Assembly: GCF_000621865.1 (NCBI RefSeq)
Contig: NZ_JHXE01000013.1
Location: 120,227-184,226, forward strand
Length of the DNA stretch: 64,000 nucleotides
Source: Pseudobutyrivibrio sp. MD2005
Lineage (GTDB): Bacteria > Bacillota > Clostridia > Lachnospirales > Lachnospiraceae
Direction of reading: 5' to 3'
The position numbers were made by a program, and so were the translations under genes. The number at the start of each line of letters is the position of its first letter. Position 1 is the first letter of the stretch. Positions 1 to 10,101 of the stretch are shown here, in pieces. The notes under the pieces were generated by a model. The model did no database searches. It was not told the origin of the DNA and saw only the letters and a list, made by a program, of their open reading frames with translations.

Positions 1-453
1 TTATTCAGCAAAAGGGTTGCCGAAAATCATATTGGAATTATGATAGCGTCTGTCGTTTGTGACGTCTTCACCAAACCAAGCAGGAGGTGTGAAACTATTT
101 GCCTCTTCTTCGTTTGGAAATTCAACTTCCGCCATAATGAGCCCTGCCATGTGACCTTCAAATATATCTAGTTCTATAGTGTAAGGGTCTAGTGGAATAA
201 AATAGCGCTTTTTGGTGATAAGATTGCCATCAATCTTTTCGGCCAGATGCTTGTAGCCTTCTTCTGAAATATTGGCTTCTATTTCTTCACGGGCCATAAG
301 ACCGCTACCCTTGTATGTAAGAATATATTTATCACCTTTTTTTCTAATTCTAACAACAGGCTGAGTGCTTAAATAGCCTTGTTCAATTTCGGTAAATTTA
401 TATTTTGATAAATCAGGTAATTCTTTGATTAGGAATTTTCTTTCAATCTCCAT
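1..453 (-). CDS. CYTH domain protein (triphosphate-binding, tripolyphosphatase-like)
   Basis: A protein of about 150 aa that begins with the EIERKF signature (the ExExK motif of CYTH proteins). Charged strands typical of the triphosphate tunnel follow: VVRIRKK, ILTYKG, REEIEA, KKRYFIP, IELDIFEG and AEVEF. Bacterial CYTH proteins of this size are usually inorganic tripolyphosphatases or have no known substrate; class IV adenylate cyclase is the other option. A longer reading frame exists upstream, but ATG at 453 is preceded by GGAGGT with 7-nt spacing and puts the motif at the true N-terminus. The stop codon sits at the very edge of the window, so the gene is complete. Confidence 0.88.
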   Translation of the reverse strand: MEIERKFLIKELPDLSKYKFTEIEQGYLSTQPVVRIRKKGDKYILTYKGSGLMAREEIEANISEEGYKHLAEKIDGNLITKKRYFIPLDPYTIELDIFEGHMAGLIMAEVEFPNEEEANSFTPPAWFGEDVTNDRRYHNSNMIFGNPFAE

Positions 454-647
454 GCTTAGTACCTCCAAACAATAATAATAGCATAGCAATATGTCTTAGA
501 AAATATTTTTGTCTGAAATGCAAGACTTTTTACATCTACGAATGACAAATTATATTCATTCTTTTATAATGAAGACATGTAAGTGTCTAAAGCTTTTTGT
601 CGCTTACTTTGGGGTAAAGGTTTTTGGTTATTTCGGAGGATACGCAT

Positions 648-2183
648 TTGAAGCTTTCACAGTTATTAGAGTTTAATAATATAATTGTACAGTGCCATAA
701 TAATCCTGATGCAGATGCACTTGCGGCAGGCTTGGCTGTGGTGAAATATCTCAAGAGTCATAAGAAAAATGTTAAGTTTGTCTATGGCGGTAATTTTGAG
801 ATTGCCAAAAGCAACCTGAAGCTAATGTTGGCAGACCTTGATATCAAAATTCATCATGTTAGATATCAGGAGCAGCTTAGTGAGCTTTTGGATATTGATG
901 CAGATGAAAATCCAGATGTTATCATTACTGTGGATAGCCAATATGGTGAAGGAAATATTCAAAAGTTTATTGCGAAGAATATCGCAATCATAGACCATCA
1001 TCAGGTAAGTAGCTTTTTGCCTGAGCTTTCAGAGGTTCGCTCTTATCAAGCCAGCTGTGCAACAGTGGTGTGGGATATGCTTCGTGCAGAGAATTATCCT
1101 GTAGAAGCTGATATAAAATTGTCTACAGCGCTGTATTATGGACTGATGACCGATAGTAATAACTTTTCGGAGTTACATCATCCTCTGGACATGGATATGC
1201 GAGACGAGCTTAATTACAGCACGTCACAGATTACCAAATTTAAAAATTCTAATATTTCACAGGAAGAGCTTAGAATAGCTGGAATTGCTCTTTTAGGTTC
1301 TGAGTATTACAGTGAGAATCATTATTCGATAGTTAAATCTGATCCTTGCGACCCAAATGTACTTGGCATTATTTCAGATATGCTTTTGGAAGTTGAAGAT
1401 GTGGATTGTTGTCTGGTTTACTCTATTCACGAGGGCGGCATCAAAATATCTGTTAGAAGCTGTGTCAGAGAAGTAAAGGCTGATGAGCTTGCCAGATTTA
1501 TATGCGCAGGAGTCGGAGATGGCGGTGGCCATTTGATAAAAGCTGGAGGTTCTATACGAAGAAGGCTTTTGGAGCTTCAGGAACTTGATTATACAGCCCC
1601 AACAATTCAACAATTCTTTAGAGAAAGGATGCATGAATATTTCTTGAATAACGAAATTATATATGCAGATAAATATCAGGCTGATATAAGCTCAATGGTT
1701 AAATATAGAAAAAAACGCCTACACGTGGGCTTCGTGAAGGCTACTGATGTTATGCCTGCATCTACTAAGACAATAGTTCGTACACTTGAAGGTGATGTTG
1801 AGCTTGATATAAGCGATGACACTATTATTGCTATAGGAATCCAAGGTGAAGTATACCCAATGTCACTCAAGGATTTTGAAAAGAAATATCAGGTGGAAGA
1901 CACTGAGTATGTATATCCAGGAGAGTATGCTCCTACAATAAAGGATGTTATTAATGGAGTAAGCAAAGAAATTTTGCCGTATGCCCACAGCTGTGTATCC
2001 GTGGGCACCAGCGAAATATATGCAAAAGAAATTACGACTCGTACCAAGGTCTTTACCAAGTGGGATCCAGAACACTATTATCTCGGTAAGCCTGGTGATT
2101 ATATGGCTGTGTCTGCGACAGACACTTCCGATGTCTACATTATCGAGCGAGACATCTTTGGAAAAACATACGATAAAATATAA
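648..2183 (+). CDS. DHH family phosphoesterase (NrnA/RecJ-like)
   Basis: A protein of 511 aa with the DHH-superfamily metal-binding motifs NPDADALA near residue 20 and DHH near residue 120, and a DHHA1-like GGGH motif around residue 290. The C-terminal part of about 170 residues is not part of the minimal NrnA fold and I do not recognise it. Family members cleave short oligonucleotides or cyclic dinucleotides; the exact substrate is not evident. An upstream TTG at 624 is possible, but TTG at 648 follows CGGAGGA with 7-nt spacing and is the better start. A TATAAT at about 565 could be its -10 box. Confidence 0.85.
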   Translation: MKLSQLLEFNNIIVQCHNNPDADALAAGLAVVKYLKSHKKNVKFVYGGNFEIAKSNLKLMLADLDIKIHHVRYQEQLSELLDIDADENPDVIITVDSQYGEGNIQKFIAKNIAIIDHHQVSSFLPELSEVRSYQASCATVVWDMLRAENYPVEADIKLSTALYYGLMTDSNNFSELHHPLDMDMRDELNYSTSQITKFKNSNISQEELRIAGIALLGSEYYSENHYSIVKSDPCDPNVLGIISDMLLEVEDVDCCLVYSIHEGGIKISVRSCVREVKADELARFICAGVGDGGGHLIKAGGSIRRRLLELQELDYTAPTIQQFFRERMHEYFLNNEIIYADKYQADISSMVKYRKKRLHVGFVKATDVMPASTKTIVRTLEGDVELDISDDTIIAIGIQGEVYPMSLKDFEKKYQVEDTEYVYPGEYAPTIKDVINGVSKEILPYAHSCVSVGTSEIYAKEITTRTKVFTKWDPEHYYLGKPGDYMAVSATDTSDVYIIERDIFGKTYDKI

Positions 2184-2188
2184 AGCAT

Positions 2189-2554
2189 TTAGAAGGATAC
2201 GATGGAGAACCCATCCTTTAGTCCCTGTACCTGCAAATAAGATTTTACATCTAGTACGCGTTTGGTAAGCTTGTGACCAGTTTGGGTGAATCCATCGGAT
2301 TCTACTTCGTTAAATGTGATATCATTTCCATCTTCAATACCACGTCTATCTGTGATGTGATATTTCACAATTCCACTTGCAATTCTAGCAAATTCTTCTT
2401 TTGATATAATTACGCTAACTTCAGTATTTCCACCGGCAGCACCTGTTTTCAAGGTGTTAGTATCAGCGAAAAATTGACGACCTAATTCATCCTCTTTATT
2501 TCCGTTCATAGCTTGATTTAGTCCCATTATAAGGGCTTCTCTGTTATCTGCCAT
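2189..2554 (-). CDS. Conserved hypothetical protein, 121 aa
   Basis: A small soluble protein without a signal peptide or membrane segment. I do not recognise a family. It starts with MADNREALIMGLNQAM and has a compact mixed alpha/beta look with a strongly charged middle (EEFARIA, YHITDRRG). The start ATG at 2554 is preceded by GGAGGTACC, a good ribosome site. It converges with the DHH gene (5 bases between stop codons) and is divergent from pepF, so it is its own transcription unit. Confidence 0.65.
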   Translation of the reverse strand: MADNREALIMGLNQAMNGNKEDELGRQFFADTNTLKTGAAGGNTEVSVIISKEEFARIASGIVKYHITDRRGIEDGNDITFNEVESDGFTQTGHKLTKRVLDVKSYLQVQGLKDGFSIVSF

Positions 2555-2664
2555 GGGTACCTCCTTATGTGTTTAATCTTGTGGATAATAGCATTTTCAT
2601 AATACAATGTATCTTTGAAGAATCTGTGATAGAATAATGAAAGATTAGCTTGGAGGAATGGACT

Positions 2665-4461
2665 ATGGCGAAAGAACTAATTTCCAGGGAACAGGTGAAA
2701 ATTGAAGACACCTGGAACCTTAATGATTTATATAAAAACGATGATGATTGGGAGGGGGATATTGCTCTTATCAATGAAAAAGTGGCATTGATAAAAGACT
2801 ACGAAGGTAAGGTGTGCCAATCGGCATCATCACTTCTTACAGTCTTAGAAAATGCAGCAGTTGCTTCTGAAAAACTTGAAAAAGCATATAGTTATGCAGC
2901 CCGTCTTTTTGATCAGGATCAAGGAAATACAAAGCATCAGGGGATGAATGCTAGGATGTTTTCTCTGATGGCAGGGATTGGCTCTGAATTAGCCTTTATA
3001 GATCCAGAAATACTGGCTTGTGATGAAAAGAAGCTGGAGCAGTTTTACAAGGATGAGCCAGCGCTTGAACTATATAGAAAGCAAATCCATGAAATACAAA
3101 GATTAAAGGCTCATACACTTTCGGCTGAAATGGAAAAGGTTGTGGCATTAACAGCTGAGATGTCCAACACTCCTGGGGAAGTTTACGAGGCATTTACAAA
3201 TGTAGATATTACTTTCCCAACAATTAAGGACGAATCTGGTGAAGACGTGGTAATTACAAATGGACGTTTTGTTCCATTGTTGATGTCTTCAAACAGGCAG
3301 GTCAGAGAGGATGCGTTCCATGCATATTATGGAAGAATGAAGGAGTTTATCAACACCTTTGCGGCTTCTTATAACGGTGAAGTAAAGCAGCGCATTTTTC
3401 ATTCTCGTGTGAGAAATTATAGCTCTAATTTAGAGGCTGCAGTAGATGGAAATAATGTCTCTCCTGAGGTTTACGAGAATCTTGTGAGTACCGTAAATGC
3501 GAATTTGGATAAGCTGCATGGGTACGTTTCTTTAAGAAAAAAGTGCTTGGGTGTGGATGAGCTACACATGTATGATATCTACACTCCGATGATTTCAGAT
3601 GTGGCAAAGTCAGTGAGCTATAAAGAGGCTCAAGAGACTATTTTAAAAGCTCTTGCGGTGCTTGGAGAAGATTATGTTGCACTCCTAAAAGAAGGCTTTT
3701 CAAATCGTTGGATTGATGTATATGAAAATAAAGGCAAACGGGGTGGAGCATACTCTGCAACAGCATATGGATGCCATCCTTATATGCTCTTAAACTACAA
3801 CGATACATTTGATGATATGTTTACAGTAGCACATGAAATGGGACATTCAATGCATTCTCATTATTCAAACAGTGCACAGCCATATATCTATTCCAACTAC
3901 AAAATTTTTGTAGCTGAGGTGGCATCTACCTGCAATGAGATTTTACTTTTGGAATATCTGCTTAAAAACTGTGATGATAAAAAGGAACGAGCATATCTTC
4001 TTAATCATTATTTGGATAGCTTTAAAGGCACAGTTTATCGCCAGACTCAGTTTGCAGAGTTTGAAAAGATTACGAATGAAATGGTGGAAAATGGAGAGTC
4101 ATTGAACGCTGAAAATTTATCGTCCCTATATAAGGACATAAATGAGCGTTATTATGGTCTAGATATGATTTCGGATGATGAAATTGCATATGAATGGGCT
4201 CGTATTCCTCATTTCTATTACAATTTTTATGTATATCAGTATGCAACATCATTCTGTGCCGCAGTTGCTATTGCAGAAATGATTCTTACTGAAGGTGATG
4301 AGGCGGTTGCCCGCTACAAGAAGTTTTTATCATCAGGATGTACGGATGCGCCAGTTGAGTTACTTAAGATAGCCGGAGTTGATTTGACTACACCGGCACC
4401 TATAGAGGCTGCATTGCGCAAAATGGGAGAGATAGTAGAAGAGCTGGCAGAGCTGGTATAA
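2665..4461 (+). CDS. pepF: Oligoendopeptidase F (M3B zinc metallopeptidase)
   Basis: A cytosolic peptidase of 598 aa, the usual PepF length. The zinc motif HEMGH lies near residue 390, with the third ligand glutamate about 28 residues later (FVAEVASTCNE). The N-terminal region contains the helical PepF_N domain. It cleaves medium-length peptides for amino-acid recycling. The start is ATG 2665, behind TTGGAGGAATGG; the in-frame TTG at 2650 lies inside that ribosome site and is not used. The RNase HIII-like gene follows 22 nt downstream on the same strand, so the two are probably cotranscribed. Confidence 0.95.
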   Translation: MAKELISREQVKIEDTWNLNDLYKNDDDWEGDIALINEKVALIKDYEGKVCQSASSLLTVLENAAVASEKLEKAYSYAARLFDQDQGNTKHQGMNARMFSLMAGIGSELAFIDPEILACDEKKLEQFYKDEPALELYRKQIHEIQRLKAHTLSAEMEKVVALTAEMSNTPGEVYEAFTNVDITFPTIKDESGEDVVITNGRFVPLLMSSNRQVREDAFHAYYGRMKEFINTFAASYNGEVKQRIFHSRVRNYSSNLEAAVDGNNVSPEVYENLVSTVNANLDKLHGYVSLRKKCLGVDELHMYDIYTPMISDVAKSVSYKEAQETILKALAVLGEDYVALLKEGFSNRWIDVYENKGKRGGAYSATAYGCHPYMLLNYNDTFDDMFTVAHEMGHSMHSHYSNSAQPYIYSNYKIFVAEVASTCNEILLLEYLLKNCDDKKERAYLLNHYLDSFKGTVYRQTQFAEFEKITNEMVENGESLNAENLSSLYKDINERYYGLDMISDDEIAYEWARIPHFYYNFYVYQYATSFCAAVAIAEMILTEGDEAVARYKKFLSSGCTDAPVELLKIAGVDLTTPAPIEAALRKMGEIVEELAELV

Positions 4462-4483
4462 AATCGTTTGCGAGGATAATGTT

Positions 4484-5461
4484 ATGGCGAAAGCAAAATT
4501 TTGGGTGATAGAAGGTGTTAATGAAGTTATAAAGGGGTATTATACTGCCGGAAAGGGTAAGACAGCAGCTATCGAAAGCATCGATGGAAAGGTCTACGAG
4601 CTTAGATGTCAGTTTAAGGGGTACACATCTGAAAGCGAAGCCTGTCAGGCGCTTAAAGGTAGTGGCGCTGCTTCAAAAGTAGCGTCTTCTTCTGGCAGTA
4701 GCTTTAGTTTTGAACCAGGCACCTACATAGGCTCCGATGAAGTTGGTAAAATCGAGCCTTTAAAGCAGGTTATGGTAGTGGCTGTTTATGCATCAGCAGA
4801 TAAGTTTGCAGCATTAAACGAGCTGGGGGTTGATGATTCCAAAAAGCTTAAAAATAAAATAGGTGCCATTGGCAAGGAACTTACAGGCTTTGAATCTTAC
4901 ACTGATATAGAATCAGGCAAGGTTTATGAAAACGAAAAATACGGCTTGGCGTTTTGCCCGGTAATACTTACCAGTGCCCAGTATAATGCAAAGCATGATA
5001 TCATGAATGCCAATGAGGCTCTTACAGAGTTGCACAACGCAGCTAATATGACACTTTATAATCATCTCAAGAGCAAGAACATCCAGATAAAGGGATTTAT
5101 CATCGATGATTATATGAATGGTTATGGAGATAAAAAGTTTAAATCATATCTTGATAATCTATCTGGAATCACTGAAAAGATTACAGATCAGGCCGGGCTG
5201 TTGGCTCATTTTGAAAAGAAAGCAGATGGCATATATAAAGAAATAGTTGGTACGGCATCAGATATTTGTGCATACATGGATTTACTTTGGCAGGAATATC
5301 TCAATGCTAAGTACGGAATGGAACTAGATTATGGAAATGATGTAAAGACAAAAGCTACACTCATCCAATCCTTTAATAGGATTAAAGAAATCGATGAGGA
5401 TATGCTTGACGTCAAGCATACACAGACATACGAAGACTGGAAAAAAATAACAGGAAATTGA
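4484..5461 (+). CDS. RNase HIII-like protein with altered substrate loop
   Basis: A protein of 325 aa. The C-terminal two thirds match the RNase HIII fold: YIGSDEVGK near residue 81, LGVDDSKKL near 117, FIIDDY near 200 and ADGIYKEIVGTASD near 245. The acidic DEDD set therefore appears conserved. The loop after GSDEVGK, normally GDYFGP with the GKG that senses the RNA-DNA junction, reads IEPLKQ instead. The N-terminal 55 residues (YYTAGKGKT, FKGYTSESEA) look like a viroplasmin/RNase H1-type hybrid-binding module rather than the TBP-like domain of classical RnhC. The role, removal of RNA from RNA:DNA hybrids, is inferred from the fold; specificity may differ. Confidence 0.75.
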   Translation: MAKAKFWVIEGVNEVIKGYYTAGKGKTAAIESIDGKVYELRCQFKGYTSESEACQALKGSGAASKVASSSGSSFSFEPGTYIGSDEVGKIEPLKQVMVVAVYASADKFAALNELGVDDSKKLKNKIGAIGKELTGFESYTDIESGKVYENEKYGLAFCPVILTSAQYNAKHDIMNANEALTELHNAANMTLYNHLKSKNIQIKGFIIDDYMNGYGDKKFKSYLDNLSGITEKITDQAGLLAHFEKKADGIYKEIVGTASDICAYMDLLWQEYLNAKYGMELDYGNDVKTKATLIQSFNRIKEIDEDMLDVKHTQTYEDWKKITGN

Positions 5462-5489
5462 TATTCCAAAACAGAAAGAGGTTATAAAT

Positions 5490-8400
5490 TTGAGTTTTGT
5501 ACATCTACACACACATACTGAATATTCACTTTTGGATGGTTCCAATAAAATCAAATCCTACGTAAAAAAGTGTTTGGACATGGGCATGACAGCAGCAGCT
5601 ATCACTGACCATGGAAATATGTACGGTGTCACTAAGTTTTATGATGAGTGTATGGCGCAGGGGCTCAAGCCTGTTATTGGCTGCGAAGTATATGTGGCTC
5701 CCGGTTCCAGATTTGATAGAGAAATGGTGAAGGGTGAGGATAGATACTATCACCTTATTTTGCTTGCAGAAAATGATATTGGTTATCACAACCTTATGAA
5801 GATTGTTTCTGTTGGATATGTGGAAGGCTTCTACTACAAGCCTCGTGTAGATTTTGCAACAATCGAAAAATATCACGAGGGCATCATCTGTCTTTCTGCC
5901 TGCCTTGCGGGAGAGGTGGCAAGAGCACTTGCCAGAGGCGACTATGAAGAAGCAAAAAAAGTTGCAATACAGTATAGAGACTGCTTCGGTGCAAATAATT
6001 ATTTCCTTGAAATGCAAGATCATGGAATAGCGGAGCAAAAGGATGTTAATCAGGGATTGCTCAGACTTTCAAAAGAGACGGGGATTCCACTTGTAGCCAC
6101 AAACGACTGTCACTATACCAACAAGGAAGATGCATATAGTCACGATGTTCTGCTTTGCATCCAGACAGCTGCCAAGCTGGAAGACGTGGATAGAATGCGT
6201 TTTGAAACAGAAGAGTTCTACGTAAAATCTGAGGAAGAAATGCTTGAGTTATTCCCTTATGCGAAGGATGCAGTATATCGTACGCAGGAAATAGCAGATA
6301 GATGTAATGTAGAGATTCAGTATCATATTGCAGGTTTGCCACCATTTGCAGTGCCTGAAGGATATGATGCATGGACATACCTCAACAAGCTGTGCTTTGA
6401 CGGCTTGAAAGAACGCTATGGTGATGATTCAAAGCTCTACGAGGAACGCCTTACCTACGAGCTTAACACCATCAGAGAGATGGGCTATGTTGAATATTTT
6501 CTTATTGTTTGGGATTTTATAAATTATGCAAGAACACACGGCATTCCAGTTGGCCCAGGAAGAGGTTCTGCAGCAGGTTCGCTGATTAGTTACACAACAG
6601 GAATCACAGATATAGACCCTATGAAATACAATCTGGTATTTGAGCGATTCTTAAATCCAGAGCGTGTTTCCATGCCTGATATTGATACGGACTTCGATCC
6701 AGAAGGAAGAGAAGAGGTTATCGACTACGTTCGAAAGAAATATGGAGATGATTGCGTTACTCAGATTGTTACTTTCGGTACACTTAAGCCAAAGAGCGTT
6801 GTGCAGGATGTAGGTAGGGTAATGGGACTTCCAATCCCTTACACTAACAGCATTAAAAAGCTTATCCCGGATGTTATTCCAGATAAAAAGGTTACTATCG
6901 AAACAGCTTTACAATACAGCGGTGAGCTTAAGGCTTTATACGAAAGTGACCCACAGGTAAAGCAGCTTCTTGATATTTGTAAAAGCTTGGAAGGTCTTCC
7001 TAGAAACACTGGAGTACATGCTGCTGGTGTAGTTATTTCAGGAAAGCCTACTGACGAATATATGCCTCTTGCACTTGGCAAGGGAGATGTCATTATCACT
7101 CAATACGAAAAAGAAGTTATTGAGGATATTGGTCTTTTAAAGATGGATTTCCTTGGTCTTCGAAACCTTACTGTAATTAATGACACAATCAAGCAGGTAG
7201 AGAAAAACTATGGCGTAAAGCTTGATATGCACGAGATTGATTACAATGATAAAGGCGTTATGGAGCTCTTCGCAGAAGGCAAGACTGATGGTGTATTCCA
7301 GTTTGAATCACCAGGAATGAAGAACCTTCTTAAGCAATTAAATCCGACTCAAATCGGAGATTTAATTTTGGCCAATGCCGTTTATCGTCCAGGTCCAATG
7401 GATTTCATTCCTAACATCATTGATTGTAAAAATACTGGCAAGCAGTCACCTTTTATAGAGCGATTCCCTATCTTGAAGGATGTGCTTTCAGATACTTATG
7501 GATTCCCGGTTTACCAGGAACAGGTTATGCAAATCATGACTACCTGCGCCGGCTACACAATGGGTCGAGCTGATAATGTTCGTCGAATGATGAGCAAGAA
7601 AAAGAGAGATAAGCTGGCAGCAGAGCGTCCTGCATTTGTACAGGGATGCTTTGATAAAAATGGCATTTCTGCAGAAGAAGCAGATTGGCTTTTTGATCAG
7701 CTTATGCCATTCGCTGAGTACGGTTTCAATAAATCTCATGCTGCGGCTTATTCCTATGTTGCGGTTCAGACTGCTTACCTTAAAAAGTACTATCGTTTGG
7801 AATACATGGCTGCCCTTATGACATCAGTTCTTAACAGCAGTACAAAAATTGCAGCATATATAGCTGAATGTAGAGAGTCTGGAATCGAATTATTACCTCC
7901 GGATGTTAATTATGGTGAGGCAGATTTTTCTGTAGATAATGGCAAGATTCGCTATGGTCTTTCTGCAATCAAATCTGTAGGAAGTAACACAGTCGAAGCT
8001 ATTATTTATGACCGTGAGCAAAACGGCATGTACCGAGATCTTGAGGATTTTATCAAGCGTGTTACAAAATACGATGCTAACAAGCGTACAATTGAAAACC
8101 TCATAAAAGCAGGTGCATTAGATACATTAGATGGAAACAGACATCAAAAGACCCTTATCTATTCGCAGATAATGGATTCAATTAATAAAGAACGTAAGAC
8201 TTCAATGGAAGGCCAGATGTCTTTATTTGATTTTGCAAGTGAAGAACAAAAAGAAGATTTGAAAATTACACTTCCAGATGCTGAAGAGTTTCCTAGAGAA
8301 GTGAAGCTGGCTTTTGAAAAAGAGCTAATGGGAGTTTACGTTAGTGGACATCCTTTGGATGAATATATTCCAATCCTCCAAAAGAATGTCACTGCTCATG

Positions 8401-9008
8401 CGATTGAGTTTGCTGCAAAGGGCGAATCCGAAGAAGAAGGCTTTAACATGGAAGAGGACAACAATGACACTTCAATAAAGGATGGTGATGAAGTTGTTAT
8501 TGGAGGTATCGTAACCAAATCAGAGCTTAAATATTCTGGAAAGGGCAATGCCTATGGCAACATAGTACTAGAAGATCTTACAGGATCTGCTAAGGTCCTT
8601 GCATTCTCTAAGACTTACGATAGAGTGCGCCCACTAGTAGCTGAAGGAAGCAAGGTGTTTATTAAGGGCAGGGTTCAGAGCGATGATGAGCGTGAAGCTG
8701 TGCTTATTTGCTCAGACGTTAAATCATTTGATGACTGTAAACGTGAAATATGGATTCAGTTTAAAAACAAGGAAGTATATGGCACAGAAGAACCAAAACT
8801 GCTTAGCGCTATTCGAAATATGGACGGAAATGATGGTCTGTGCATTTATCTCGTGGAAGAGAAGGCAATCAAGAGAATGGGCGCCAATTACAGCGTAGAG
8901 GCTTCCGCTGAAAACATATCTACTCTTCAAGAATTGTTTGGCGAGGAAAACGTTAAGGTGGTTGAAAAGAAAATAGAGTTTGCTTCCAATGGCAAAAAAT
9001 TTCGCTAA
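5490..9008 (+). CDS. dnaE: DNA polymerase III alpha subunit, DnaE type
   Basis: A protein of 1172 aa, the normal DnaE length. It opens with the PHP domain (VHLHTHTEYSLLDG, ITDHGNMYG). It continues with the polymerase core containing PDIDTDFDPEGR, two of the catalytic aspartates, and VGPGRGSAAGS. An HhH region near residue 820 and a C-terminal OB-fold (VVIGGIVTKSEL) follow. It carries out chromosomal DNA synthesis; in Firmicutes DnaE cooperates with PolC. The start is TTG at 5490 with AAAGAGG upstream. It is 28 nt behind the RNase HIII-like gene, which fits a shared role in primer handling. Confidence 0.97.
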   Translation: MSFVHLHTHTEYSLLDGSNKIKSYVKKCLDMGMTAAAITDHGNMYGVTKFYDECMAQGLKPVIGCEVYVAPGSRFDREMVKGEDRYYHLILLAENDIGYHNLMKIVSVGYVEGFYYKPRVDFATIEKYHEGIICLSACLAGEVARALARGDYEEAKKVAIQYRDCFGANNYFLEMQDHGIAEQKDVNQGLLRLSKETGIPLVATNDCHYTNKEDAYSHDVLLCIQTAAKLEDVDRMRFETEEFYVKSEEEMLELFPYAKDAVYRTQEIADRCNVEIQYHIAGLPPFAVPEGYDAWTYLNKLCFDGLKERYGDDSKLYEERLTYELNTIREMGYVEYFLIVWDFINYARTHGIPVGPGRGSAAGSLISYTTGITDIDPMKYNLVFERFLNPERVSMPDIDTDFDPEGREEVIDYVRKKYGDDCVTQIVTFGTLKPKSVVQDVGRVMGLPIPYTNSIKKLIPDVIPDKKVTIETALQYSGELKALYESDPQVKQLLDICKSLEGLPRNTGVHAAGVVISGKPTDEYMPLALGKGDVIITQYEKEVIEDIGLLKMDFLGLRNLTVINDTIKQVEKNYGVKLDMHEIDYNDKGVMELFAEGKTDGVFQFESPGMKNLLKQLNPTQIGDLILANAVYRPGPMDFIPNIIDCKNTGKQSPFIERFPILKDVLSDTYGFPVYQEQVMQIMTTCAGYTMGRADNVRRMMSKKKRDKLAAERPAFVQGCFDKNGISAEEADWLFDQLMPFAEYGFNKSHAAAYSYVAVQTAYLKKYYRLEYMAALMTSVLNSSTKIAAYIAECRESGIELLPPDVNYGEADFSVDNGKIRYGLSAIKSVGSNTVEAIIYDREQNGMYRDLEDFIKRVTKYDANKRTIENLIKAGALDTLDGNRHQKTLIYSQIMDSINKERKTSMEGQMSLFDFASEEQKEDLKITLPDAEEFPREVKLAFEKELMGVYVSGHPLDEYIPILQKNVTAHAIEFAAKGESEEEGFNMEEDNNDTSIKDGDEVVIGGIVTKSELKYSGKGNAYGNIVLEDLTGSAKVLAFSKTYDRVRPLVAEGSKVFIKGRVQSDDEREAVLICSDVKSFDDCKREIWIQFKNKEVYGTEEPKLLSAIRNMDGNDGLCIYLVEEKAIKRMGANYSVEASAENISTLQELFGEENVKVVEKKIEFASNGKKFR

Positions 9009-9035
9009 TCAGCTCAAATTTTGTATGTTTTTATA

Positions 9036-9064
9036 TTGAAAACACTAACAAAAGAGGATAAAAT
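9036..9064 (+). promoter_or_regulatory. Sigma-A type promoter of pfkA
   Basis: TTGAAA at 9036-9041, a 17-nt spacer, and TAAAAT at 9059-9064, about 48 nt upstream of the pfkA start. No other gene lies between. Assigned by consensus match and position only. Confidence 0.65.
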
Positions 9065-9111
9065 AGATTGGAATTGTTATGAAGAGGGATTGATTTAGGA
9101 GGATTTATCAA

Positions 9112-10101
9112 ATGGCAGATAAGGTAAACACAATAGGTGTTCTTACATCCGGTGGCGACGCTCCTGGTATGAACGCTGCAATTCGTGCGGTTGTTCGTCA
9201 GGCTATTGCTAGAGGAAAGACAGTAAAGGGAATTAGAAGGGGCTACGCAGGATTATTATCTGGCGAGATTATAGATATGAACGCTCATAGCGTTTCTGAG
9301 ACTATTCAGCGAGGCGGTACTATTCTTCAGACAGCTCGTTGTTTAGAGATGCTTGATCCTGAATATCAGGAAAAGGCTGCTATGAAGTGCCGTGAGGCAG
9401 GCATTGATGGACTTGTTGTTATTGGTGGTGACGGTTCATTCAAGGGTGCACAGAAGATTTCACATTTCGGTATCAATACAATCGGCCTTCCAGGCACAAT
9501 CGATCTTGATATCGCATGTACAGAATATACAATCGGTTTCGATACAGCTGTTAACACAGCTATGGAAGCTATCGATAAGGTTCGTGATACATCTACATCA
9601 CACGAGCGTTGTTCTATCATCGAGGTTATGGGACGTGGCGCTGGTTATATCGCTCTTTGGTGCGGTATTGCTAACGGTGCTGAGGATGTTCTTCTTCCAG
9701 AGAGATACGATTATGATGAACAGAGACTTGTAAATCATATCATCGAAGGACGTAAGAAGGGTAAGCAGCATCATATCATTATCAATGCTGAAGGTATCGG
9801 TCATTCTACTTCAATGGCTAAGCGTATCGAGGCAGCTACAGGTATTGAGACACGTGCTACAATCCTTGGTCACATGCAGCGTGGTGGTTCACCTACATGT
9901 AAGGATCGTGTATACGCATCTACAATGGGTGCTATGGCAGTTGATCTTCTTTGCGAAGGCAAGACAAATAGAGTAGTTGGTTACAGACATGGTGAGTTCG
10001 TTGATTTTGATATCGATGAAGCTCTTGCTATGAAGAAGGACGTTGACGAATATCAATATCAGATTTGCAAATCTTTGAACAATGATTACAAGTACGAATA
10101 A
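9112..10101 (+). CDS. pfkA: ATP-dependent 6-phosphofructokinase
   Basis: A protein of 329 aa, slightly longer than E. coli PfkA. Motifs in order are TSGGDAPGMNA (nucleotide site), GGDGSFKGA, PGTIDLDI and MGRGAGY. The glycine in GGDGS marks the ATP type; PPi enzymes carry Asp there. The catalytic Asp of TID is kept, while the usual N of TIDND is L. It makes fructose 1,6-bisphosphate in glycolysis. ATG 9112 follows TTAGGAGGATTTATCAA. Codon use is visibly biased towards preferred codons, fitting high expression. The next gene starts 20 nt before its stop. Confidence 0.96.
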   Translation: MADKVNTIGVLTSGGDAPGMNAAIRAVVRQAIARGKTVKGIRRGYAGLLSGEIIDMNAHSVSETIQRGGTILQTARCLEMLDPEYQEKAAMKCREAGIDGLVVIGGDGSFKGAQKISHFGINTIGLPGTIDLDIACTEYTIGFDTAVNTAMEAIDKVRDTSTSHERCSIIEVMGRGAGYIALWCGIANGAEDVLLPERYDYDEQRLVNHIIEGRKKGKQHHIIINAEGIGHSTSMAKRIEAATGIETRATILGHMQRGGSPTCKDRVYASTMGAMAVDLLCEGKTNRVVGYRHGEFVDFDIDEALAMKKDVDEYQYQICKSLNNDYKYE

